Shown: positions 1 to 6,780 of the stretch, piece by piece | Layout: the number at the start of each line of letters is the position of its first letter | Position numbering within the stretch: position 1 is the stretch's first letter | Source: Bacteroidetes bacterium HLUCCA01 | GTDB lineage: Bacteria > Bacteroidota > Rhodothermia > Balneolales > HLUCCA01 | Assembly (NCBI GenBank): GCA_001314545.1 | Contig: LIHN01000009.1 | Span: 62,001-126,000, forward strand | Direction of reading: 5' to 3' | Length of the DNA: 64,000 nt | Translations under genes and position numbers: made by a program | Notes under the pieces: model-generated | Seen by the model: only the letters and a program-made list of their open reading frames with translations | Told to the model about the DNA's origin: nothing | Databases searched by the model: none

Positions 1-2631
1 CAACGTGGAAGTGGACTGATGCCGGCGGTCGAAACCCGCGAAGAACCAGTCTCCGCCATCAATTATGTCATTACGGAGCCGGACTTCGCTGAACGTATAC
101 CCTTGCATAAGCACAACATAGCGGTGATTATGCACCAGGGTAACCTCCACACCGCGGGCAAGCCCCTCGTTATCCGTGTACCAGGGCGATCCGGCCAGAG
201 GACGCTCAATTTGCTGGATGTTGATTTCATGGAGTCGGAGGTTTTGTTGCCGACGGTAATAGGCCTCCACCGAAATCATTCCGCCCGACCAGGTCGCCAG
301 TGAAAATCCGGAAGACCAGGTATGCGCCAGGGTTGGTCGCTGATCGGCATCGGCCTGAATCCACATATCGCTGGTGGTTGCATTAAAAAACCGGACTTTA
401 TGCATGAACTGATGCGTTGTTGAATAACTGACGCGCGCCTGCAAACCCGGGGCAGCCTCCCAAAGCAATTTCACGCGGGGTGAGGCGCGCAGATACCCGC
501 CGTTACTGAAATAATGCAGCCGAAATCCTGCATCGGCCTGTAAACCCAAACCAAGCTGCCATCGATTTTCAATAAAGGCTTCGTTGAGCCAGCTGTCAGA
601 CAACAGGTAAAAATTCGGACGGTTCAGTGATTCCTCCAGATAAGCTGTACGATGCCGATGGATTGATGCACCAAAACGAAGCTGCGTAAATCCATCCGGC
701 TGCACTTCCAATGAAAGATGACCGTGGTTCAGTTCACTCGCATTGCTGAAGGGTGTAACAAAAGTGACGGGCTGGTCATCACTGGCTGAAGGTCTCTGGT
801 ACGTAAAATCTTCTCTGCTGAAATGGGTCAGATAATAACTGTAACCGGCCGTCAGTTGAAGTTGTGTCCCTCCAGCAGTACGGTGTGAAAGGTGCGTGGC
901 GAGGGTATTGCTGCCCCAGTTATTTTCTGTTTCGAACTGCTGCTCCTGAAAGAGACGGACCAGGAAGAGTCCCTCCGCGGAAGGATCCGGAACCGTGGAA
1001 AATTCACCACGGGTGAGGCGACTGAGCTCCTGACGCGTGTCATCAAAACCGGAATAACCGGTAATGGTCCACTGCGTGCGCGAATCCGGTTCGAAAAAAA
1101 GTTTTCCATGCAGGTCATAGAACCGGGCATTGGCATCCAACCCCTGAACTACGGGTTGGCCGCCGAGCTGATCGGTAGAGGCAGGCCGATTCACATCCAG
1201 TCCCCAGGAAATCAGGTTATTGGTGGTGGCTAGCGGTGAGGTATTGACCAGGGATGTTCGTCCGGCAAGCATCCAGCTGGATTTCCCGCGTTGCAGCGGT
1301 CCGTCGAGGCTGGCACGTATAGATGTTCCTGTAACGGCCGCCGAACCACTATACTCGTGAAGCGACCCGGTTTTGGTTACCAGGTGAAGCAGTCCGCCGG
1401 GAGTTCCCTGATAGCGGGCCGGAATTACCGTGTAAAACAATGCCCCGGTTCGAATCACATCGTGATTGAATGCGTCGAGGAGGCCAAAAAGGTGCGACCG
1501 GTTGTAGACCACGGCCCCGTCCAGCAGTACCTGAAAGGCATCCTCGTTGGCACCGCGAACAAAGAGACCGTCACTGAGCGATCCACCCGTTGATACCGAT
1601 GGTAACTGTTGTACCGCCCGGATGGCGTTTCCTTCGCCGAGAGGACTAAATCGACCGGCCGACAACAACGTGGATCGCAATGTATCCGATGGGCTGCCGA
1701 GCGCGTGCCCCGTAATCACAATGCCGTCAGCCATAACTGTCCGGGGCTGCATCCGCACACTCAACTCACCGCCCAACGCCGCAACATCCCCCCCGCGCAA
1801 CGCCACCCGCTCCGTGCCATACCCCACAAACGACACCGAAACCCAGACCATCTCCCCCGCACGCACCGACAACTCCGCCGCAAAACGACCATCCGGACCC
1901 GAATGCAGCTCCCGCACCACACCCCCCTCCGTCTCAATACGCACACCCGCATACCCAAGCCGCTCACCACGCTCACCGTCCAGCACCACACCCCGCAACA
2001 CCTGCGCCTGCATCGCCCCTTGCCCATAGCCTGCCGCACCTCCCACATACACCACCGACTGCCGCCGGTCATGGTCCACCCGCAGCCTCAGACCATGAAG
2101 CTCCAGCAAAGCCCGCAAATCCTCCTCCCAACGCCGGGTATATTCAAATTCCGCCGTGATACCGGCAATCTGACCCTCCCTAAACAAAAAGCGATACCCA
2201 GACAATCGCTGAATATCGCTTATGATGGCGTACAATGACTGCGGCTGCGCCGCAGTCATTGTATCAATCCCGGCACGGTCATAGCGGCGCTGATCCGGCC
2301 CAACGGTGGCACCGCGCAACCCGACAACCTCCACCGCCGCAGTCATTGTATCAATCCCGGAACAGTCATAGCGGCGTTGATCCGGCCCAACGGTGGCACC
2401 GCGCAGCCCGACAACCTCCACCGCCGCAGTCATTGTATCAATCCCGGTACGGTCATAGCGGCGTTGATCCGGCCCAACGGTGGCACCGCGCAGCCCGACA
2501 ACCTCCCCCGCCGCAGTCATTACCCCCGAAACATTCTGGCCAGGCTGTCCCCCGAACGCAGTACCTGATCCGGCAGTCGCAACCGACAGCCCCAAAAACG
2601 CCCAAACCAGTAAAAACAGGCCGTCACGCAT
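1..2631 (-). CDS. TonB-dependent outer-membrane receptor with STN domain (partial, C-terminus outside window)
   Basis: The minus-strand frame stays open from an ATG at 2631 to the window edge (877 residues seen, no stop). The protein starts with a signal peptide (MRDGLFLLVWAFLGLSVATA), followed by three 29-residue repeats. An STN signalling domain follows (QSLYAIISDIQRLSGYRFLF), then a carboxypeptidase-regulatory-like beta-sandwich (QVLRGVVLDGERGERLGYAG), a plug domain (LPSVSTGGSLSDGLFVRGAN) and the start of a beta-barrel. Known for the family: such receptors import siderophores or other ligands with TonB energy and signal through STN to a FecR anti-sigma factor. The fecR-like gene ends 18 bases upstream, so the two are probably one transcript. 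Substrate is not predictable here. The repeats before STN are unusual. Confidence 0.93.
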   Translation of the reverse strand, partial: MRDGLFLLVWAFLGLSVATAGSGTAFGGQPGQNVSGVMTAAGEVVGLRGATVGPDQRRYDRTGIDTMTAAVEVVGLRGATVGPDQRRYDCSGIDTMTAAVEVVGLRGATVGPDQRRYDRAGIDTMTAAQPQSLYAIISDIQRLSGYRFLFREGQIAGITAEFEYTRRWEEDLRALLELHGLRLRVDHDRRQSVVYVGGAAGYGQGAMQAQVLRGVVLDGERGERLGYAGVRIETEGGVVRELHSGPDGRFAAELSVRAGEMVWVSVSFVGYGTERVALRGGDVAALGGELSVRMQPRTVMADGIVITGHALGSPSDTLRSTLLSAGRFSPLGEGNAIRAVQQLPSVSTGGSLSDGLFVRGANEDAFQVLLDGAVVYNRSHLFGLLDAFNHDVIRTGALFYTVIPARYQGTPGGLLHLVTKTGSLHEYSGSAAVTGTSIRASLDGPLQRGKSSWMLAGRTSLVNTSPLATTNNLISWGLDVNRPASTDQLGGQPVVQGLDANARFYDLHGKLFFEPDSRTQWTITGYSGFDDTRQELSRLTRGEFSTVPDPSAEGLFLVRLFQEQQFETENNWGSNTLATHLSHRTAGGTQLQLTAGYSYYLTHFSREDFTYQRPSASDDQPVTFVTPFSNASELNHGHLSLEVQPDGFTQLRFGASIHRHRTAYLEESLNRPNFYLLSDSWLNEAFIENRWQLGLGLQADAGFRLHYFSNGGYLRASPRVKLLWEAAPGLQARVSYSTTHQFMHKVRFFNATTSDMWIQADADQRPTLAHTWSSGFSLATWSGGMISVEAYYRRQQNLRLHEINIQQIERPLAGSPWYTDNEGLARGVEVTLVHNHRYVVLMQGYTFSEVRLRNDIIDGGDWFFAGFDRRHQSTSTL
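2232..2262. repeat. Perfect 14-bp inverted repeat at the repeat/STN junction
   Basis: Arms ACAATGACTGCGGC (2232-2245) and its exact reverse complement (2249-2262) flank a 3-base loop. The arms code for TMTAA (end of the last 29-residue repeat) and PQSLY (start of the STN domain). The same arm sequence recurs at each 87-bp repeat boundary, so the hairpin may have helped the duplication arise by polymerase slippage (inference). Confidence 0.85.
2251..2511. repeat. 87-bp tandem repeat, three copies, inside the TonB receptor gene
   Basis: Copies start at 2251, 2338 and 2425, and a 9-bp stub of a fourth begins at 2512. They differ at only a few positions, so the expansion is recent. Each encodes the same 29 residues (VEVVGLRGATVGPDQRRYD, a variable pair, GIDTMTAA) between signal peptide and STN domain. 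Because 87 is divisible by three, copy-number change keeps the reading frame. Confidence 0.95.
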
Positions 2632-2649
2632 AGCCCCTGCCGATTACAA

Positions 2650-3765
2650 TTAATTAAGTAGATACGTATTATCGGCAATCTCCAGCTGCGCTCCAAGCAG
2701 TAAGGCAATATCCTGCAGGACACGACCCGGCTCATCCAACACGATTTGTCCGTCCAGCGTTTCATCGGCCAGCGCAGCACCCAATACTACCCGGATACCA
2801 AAATGTCGTTCCAGTTCATCTGCAACATCGCGAAGCGATCTGCCATCAAGCAACATCTCATTGCGGGTCCACAGCAGGTAATATTCAGCCCGGGGGAGCT
2901 CAATGTGGCTGCTTCCACGCTCACCAACGCGAAGCGCCTGTCGAGGCTGCAGCACCTGCTGTTCCCCTGACGCCAGCGCCGAAACCCGTACACCACCCTC
3001 CTCCAGGAAAACCTCCGTTTCCATACCCGTAGATCGGACTACAAAGCGGGTACCGGTCACTTCAATCAGCGCATCCGTGGTAGTCACCGAAAAGACACGG
3101 TCCGGGTTTTTGGTCACGGTAAAGCGTGCTTCCCCTTCCAGCCGCAAGGCATAGGAATCGCTTCTGCTTGCATACACCGCTGAATTGGGTCGAAGCGTGA
3201 GCACCGATCCGTCAGGCAGCGTATAGGTTTCGATAGCGTCTGTGGCCGATGCCAGAAGGGTTTCGTCAGGACGCACCTGGGTATACAGCAGCAATCCACC
3301 CAGGAGCATCACCGCAAGCACAGCCGCAACACGAAGGTAGGGAGTAAATAAGGATTCCCGTGTGCGCTTCAATGGCGAGGCCGACGAATCCGGTACCGCC
3401 ATATCATATCCACCAGTAGTCCGGCTATCAGCAACAGCAGATGCTCCCATACCCGCCTCAATTACCGACCACATCCGGCGGGACGCTTCTGTGTCAGAGG
3501 AGGCCCCGTAGGTTGTATCGTCACCCGTAATAAGCTGCATCCCCGGTCGCTCACCCGTCTCCTCCGTCACGAAACCTACGCCTCCCGCACCACGACTTCC
3601 ACCCAAACCACGCTCCAGCTTGCCGGAGCGTAATTGTACGGCCGACTTATACGACGCAAGAAACCCGAGCAGGGGATCTTGCCGGGTTTCTTCACGACCA
3701 TCCAATGATCGGGCCAGCTGCAGATGCAGCGGATCAGGATTGGTATGGGGGTCGGAAGTGGTCAT
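2650..3765 (-). CDS. FecR-type anti-sigma factor
   Basis: 371 residues. A long polar cytoplasmic N-terminus (about 1-142) is followed by one membrane helix (about 145-163, VAAVLAVMLLGGLLLYTQV). Next comes a FecR domain (about 175-270; LPDGSVLTLRPNSAV, ALRLEGEARFTVTKN, TGTRFVV) and a C-terminal STN-like DUF4974 domain (RSLRDVADELERHFGIRVVL). Known for the family: FecR spans the inner membrane, senses the STN domain of a loaded TonB receptor, and holds or activates an ECF sigma factor. The receptor follows 18 bases downstream. The N-terminal part, with a Gly-rich stretch, is longer than usual. The sigma factor gene sits 2.2 kb upstream rather than directly adjacent. Confidence 0.92.
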   Translation of the reverse strand: MTTSDPHTNPDPLHLQLARSLDGREETRQDPLLGFLASYKSAVQLRSGKLERGLGGSRGAGGVGFVTEETGERPGMQLITGDDTTYGASSDTEASRRMWSVIEAGMGASAVADSRTTGGYDMAVPDSSASPLKRTRESLFTPYLRVAAVLAVMLLGGLLLYTQVRPDETLLASATDAIETYTLPDGSVLTLRPNSAVYASRSDSYALRLEGEARFTVTKNPDRVFSVTTTDALIEVTGTRFVVRSTGMETEVFLEEGGVRVSALASGEQQVLQPRQALRVGERGSSHIELPRAEYYLLWTRNEMLLDGRSLRDVADELERHFGIRVVLGAALADETLDGQIVLDEPGRVLQDIALLLGAQLEIADNTYLLN

Positions 3766-3931
3766 TGTGCAAAATTTGTGAGAGGATTAACGAAAGTGGT
3801 CGATGGAAGTCATATTGGAAGAGGTCTGTTTCTTACCCGGATCGAGTGGGCTTCCTGCACGGGCCGTTTTTTTTCGGGGTTCCGGAGAATTCCCCAACGG
3901 TAAAAAAAAAACTAACCCGCTAAACAGAACA

Positions 3932-3954
3932 GGACCGGCCTTGCGGCAGGTCCC
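3932..3954 (-). terminator. Possible terminator behind the lipoprotein gene
   Basis: GGACC-GCC and GGC-GGTCC arms form a short hairpin with one mismatch just beyond the stop of the lipoprotein gene at 3970. On the minus strand a long T run (3902-3910) lies about 20 bases past the hairpin, farther than in a classical intrinsic terminator, so the call is weak. The rest of 3766-3969 shows nothing recognisable. Confidence 0.35.
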
Positions 3955-3969
3955 TTCTGTGATGCATAG

Positions 3970-4908
3970 TTACTCCACTTCGCCGGAGTACAGGCCGATG
4001 CGGAAGATATTGCTCACACTTCCGAAGCGAAGCAGTGCGGTTCCGTCGCCGTCGAGTTCAATCACACCTTCAATGTCTTTTTCTTCGGTTTCGCCATTGA
4101 ATTTGGTTTGGGTCATGGTCAGGCGATAGCTGATCAGACCGGTCACACCTTCTTCAAGAGTACCGTTTTCCTGAACCACAGCCTTGTCAATGCGTACGTC
4201 TTCCATGCGGAATACATTGCTGAAGCTTCGCTCAGCGGTACGCTCGGCGCGGGGAAGCGTTACCGAGGCACTGCCTTCGTTGTAATGCACACCGTCCAGG
4301 GAAACAATCGTTGAGGCCGTGGAAAGTCCGGTTACGAACAGGGTATCGGTGCGGGTAGCGGTCGACTGACGTACCGGTCCGGCAAATTCACCGCTGCGAA
4401 GTCCGGTAAAGGCAATGGATTCTATCAAATCGCGCTGCTCACCGGGAAACTCGATGAAATTACCGTCAGCATCCGTGTAGATGTATACATTGGTTACACT
4501 TTGTGCATTGCTGACTACAGCATTCTGTACGCCACGGGTGAAGGTGACCGTATGCTCACCGGTTTCCGGATTGTAGACAACACTGTAGTTGCGCTCGGCT
4601 CCGCGACCGTTGGCGTTGCCCGGATTACGGGGTGGCTGACCGTTGAAAGGACCCTGTTGCAAGGATGCGGATACTTCGCTGGCCGATCCATAGGTAATTC
4701 CACTGTCGTCTACTGTAGAAAGCGCATCGTAGAAGCTGGAGAGCATCCCGCCCGACTGATCAGACAGCGATTCAGCGATAATCTGGCTCGCAATTTCAAT
4801 TTCTTCATCGGTCAGCTCTTCATTTTCAGGGCTGAGGGTATTACAGCCACTCCACAGCAGCAAGGCTGCCGGCAACATCAGATAACGGAGGTTTAAGAAA
4901 GATTTCAT
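3970..4908 (-). CDS. Lipoprotein of unknown function
   Basis: 312 residues starting with a lipoprotein signal peptide (LMLPAALLLWSGC; the Cys at about 22 is the lipidation site). Behind it is an acidic stretch (ENEELTDEEIEIASQIIAES). The rest is predicted beta-rich, with phrases such as HTVTFTRGVQNAV and GVIELDGDGTALLRFG. I do not recognise a family. It is likely anchored in the outer or inner membrane facing the periplasm. It lies on the minus strand between the toxin-antitoxin-like pair and fecR, is separated from fecR by about 200 bases with a possible terminator, and so is probably its own unit. Confidence 0.82.
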   Translation of the reverse strand: MKSFLNLRYLMLPAALLLWSGCNTLSPENEELTDEEIEIASQIIAESLSDQSGGMLSSFYDALSTVDDSGITYGSASEVSASLQQGPFNGQPPRNPGNANGRGAERNYSVVYNPETGEHTVTFTRGVQNAVVSNAQSVTNVYIYTDADGNFIEFPGEQRDLIESIAFTGLRSGEFAGPVRQSTATRTDTLFVTGLSTASTIVSLDGVHYNEGSASVTLPRAERTAERSFSNVFRMEDVRIDKAVVQENGTLEEGVTGLISYRLTMTQTKFNGETEEKDIEGVIELDGDGTALLRFGSVSNIFRIGLYSGEVE

Positions 4909-5001
4909 AGGTAGTTCCGGTTAGGTTAGTTCAGGTTTTCCTGTTGTCTGCCCCTTATACACGAAGCGGAACAACGCCCCCTAATGCCATTTTAAAAAAA
5001 A

Positions 5002-5496
5002 TTATGCTGCCGACCGGGATTCCAGCATTTCATTAATTTTTTTCATGATAACCGCGTCTTCATAAACGGATGCATCGTTCAGCTTTTTATGGTCAAGCAG
5101 CCAGCGGGTCACATCTACCCAGCTCCAGATCATCGTTTTTGTTGTCACTCCAGCCAGGGGAATCGGAAAGGCACCACTTCCACGATGTCCGGATATGAGT
5201 TGTTGGACGGATTGCCTGCTGCGATTGAGTCTGCGGGCAATTTCCGCACTTGTAACAAAATCGGATGGTTCTATCCGCTTGATTTTATTCAATGAAGACT
5301 CGCCTTCTACCTGTTTGATTGCAGAGAAAATCGCCTCCTCAAGCGACGCAGCTTCCCGGTCGAAATCAAGATAGACAATACCGTTTCTGCTTAATAGCAA
5401 TGCGTCATCACAACCGGCTTCAAAGAGCATATTTTCGGTGGCGTCGTTAATTTCAAAACCGTTGTCAAGTACCAGTGTAAATTCATGTTTTTTCAT
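5002..5496 (-). CDS. Helix-turn-helix protein, probable antitoxin partner of the HicA-like gene
   Basis: 164 residues. The N-terminal half (FTLVLDNGFEINDATENMLF, EAGCDDALLLSRNGIVYLDF) is a small alpha/beta domain. The middle has a helix-turn-helix (VTSAEIARRLNRSRQSVQQLI, about 80-101), and the C-terminal half contains WSWVDVTRWLL. From memory, this layout is common in bacteria as the second gene of a pair whose first gene encodes a HicA-like small protein, as seen here. The two genes are 3 bases apart. By analogy it binds DNA and represses its own operon; a perfect inverted repeat lies over the promoter. Function is inferred from architecture and pairing. Confidence 0.75.
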   Translation of the reverse strand: MKKHEFTLVLDNGFEINDATENMLFEAGCDDALLLSRNGIVYLDFDREAASLEEAIFSAIKQVEGESSLNKIKRIEPSDFVTSAEIARRLNRSRQSVQQLISGHRGSGAFPIPLAGVTTKTMIWSWVDVTRWLLDHKKLNDASVYEDAVIMKKINEMLESRSAA

Positions 5497-5499
5497 AAC

Positions 5500-5730
5500 C
5501 TATCCTTTATGCGGGCAGGTATTGACCGCCTTGATTATTTGTCGCGCATGATGCTCGGGCACACGGGGGGTACTCCATATGGAGATAATGCAACCATCAC
5601 GCGATCGCTCTGGACACTTAAGCCTGCCCCATGCGTGAGATGATCCGCCTGTTTCCTGCAAAACCCACCCTTTCGATAGTGCGAACATGATGGCCAGATG
5701 TATTTCCTTATGTTGATGTCGATTACCCAA
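5500..5730 (-). CDS. HicA-like small protein, putative toxin (TTG start)
   Basis: About 76 residues from a TTG at 5730. I chose this start because a strong ribosome-binding site (GGAGGAGG, 5735-5742) sits 4 bases upstream, inside the longer GTG-started frame that begins at 5748. The protein has the small alpha/beta look of HicA-type double-strand-RNA-binding toxins: SKGWVLQETGGSSHAWGRL (Gly-Gly-Ser-Ser-His core), then SIWSTPRVPEHHARQI and a final CPH. The His in the GSSH motif would be the catalytic residue if it is a HicA-like RNase (inference). It lies 3 bases ahead of the HTH gene, typical of a toxin-first pair. It may alternatively be a non-toxic regulatory relative. Confidence 0.68.
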   Translation of the reverse strand: MGNRHQHKEIHLAIMFALSKGWVLQETGGSSHAWGRLKCPERSRDGCIISIWSTPRVPEHHARQIIKAVNTCPHKG

Positions 5731-5762
5731 AAAACCTCCTCCACACACAAACTACAACTATC

Positions 5763-5778
5763 GTTGACAAATGTCAAC
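5763..5778. promoter_or_regulatory. Candidate operator/promoter of the toxin-antitoxin-like operon
   Basis: GTTGAC-AAAT-GTCAAC is a perfect 6-bp inverted repeat 33 bases ahead of the TTG start. On the minus strand the repeat contains a TTGACA -35 box, followed after 17 bases by TAGTTT as a possible -10. A dimeric HTH protein bound here would cover the -35 box, fitting autorepression by the downstream HTH gene. This is inferred, not proven. Confidence 0.55.
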
Positions 5779-5941
5779 AGTTTTTGCAGCGCACGTTACG
5801 TTAATTAAGGCTTTCAAACATCATACCCTCACCTTTCGATGCCTTTGATACGCTTAGTGGCAATCTGTAAAGGAGGATAGGGCCACTGGCTCGCCCGCTA
5901 ATTCCCGGCATAGCTGGTTGGTGCCAGACTGCACCAGTCAC

Positions 5942-6499
5942 TTACTCCATATACCCACGCAGGGCCTCGCGAAGCTCCCGAAGGGCAATGGCCATGTGGT
6001 TTTCGATGGTCTTCACACTGACCCCCATCGCCTCGGCGGCCTCCTTATGGCTTAACTCCTGCAAATAACACAGCTCGAACACCTCCCGCCGGCGCTCCGG
6101 CATGGTCTCCAGCCTTCGGTGCATCGCCTTTATAGCCTCCGAAGTAATCGTGGCCGACTCCGGACTCCCCTCATCAACCTCCTCCGGAACAAAGGCCAGT
6201 CCCACCGACTCCGCTTTGTGATCGCGGATGTGATTGAGCATGCGATTATAGGCGATGGTGAACAAAAATGAGCGCAGACTGCGGGATGCATCCAGACTGG
6301 CGCGCTGGTCCCAGATAGTCAGGAAAGCCTGCTGTACCAGGTCCTCGGCCACCTCGCGACGAATATTCTTGGATAGCAGAAACTGCAGCAACGCCGCATG
6401 ATGCTGATCGAAAAACGTGCGAAACGCACGGGCATCCCCCTCGCGGATCAGGGCCGTAAGCTCGCGCTGTGCATCCTCCGGCAGCCTGGAGGCCGACAT
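5942..6499 (-). CDS. ECF-type RNA polymerase sigma factor (FecI-like)
   Basis: About 185 residues from an ATG at 6499 (MSASRLPED); an in-frame upstream start at 6532 is possible but adds only a hydrophobic stub. Region 2 is visible (AFRTFFDQHHAALLQFLLSK, AEDLVQQAFLTIWDQR, SLRSFLFTIAYNRMLNHIRD). Region 4 has a helix-turn-helix (LQELSHKEAAEAMGVSVKT, IENHMAIAL). Known for the family: it redirects RNA polymerase to a small regulon and is controlled by a FecR-type membrane anti-sigma factor. FecR and the STN TonB receptor lie downstream on the same strand but separated by a lipoprotein and a toxin-antitoxin-like pair, so co-transcription is doubtful. Confidence 0.92.
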   Translation of the reverse strand: MSASRLPEDAQRELTALIREGDARAFRTFFDQHHAALLQFLLSKNIRREVAEDLVQQAFLTIWDQRASLDASRSLRSFLFTIAYNRMLNHIRDHKAESVGLAFVPEEVDEGSPESATITSEAIKAMHRRLETMPERRREVFELCYLQELSHKEAAEAMGVSVKTIENHMAIALRELREALRGYME

Positions 6500-6780
6500 C
6501 GCGAAGAGTACTAAAAGTTCCGTTAGCAGCATACCGTAAAATACACAGTTATCAGCACAGTAGTAGCAGTCGGCCGGCGGAAGACAGAGCCATGATGCAC
6601 GGGTTTGGGTTCACCATGCAGGCCAACCCGGTTTCGGCCCGAAAAACACGCACTGTGCACTATAGAGCGGGAAAAGAACCCTGGATGCCCATAGCAGTAC
6701 CGTCAGACCCGACGCTAACAAATCAAGAATTTCACAACGGTTCCGGCCAAAGTTTGCCTGATTTTCCTTACCTTCGGAAC

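Noticed and set aside
1761..2072. Cys/Arg-rich 103-residue minus-strand frame
   Set aside because: Out-of-frame shadow of the TonB receptor, which reads without stops through this stretch.
2251..2520. CRISPR array
   Set aside because: The 87-bp repeats are contiguous, without spacers, and code for protein in frame; no cas genes nearby.
6469..6780. N-terminal extension of DnaX
   Set aside because: It overlaps the divergent sigma factor gene and has no homology; the conserved DnaX start is at 6781.
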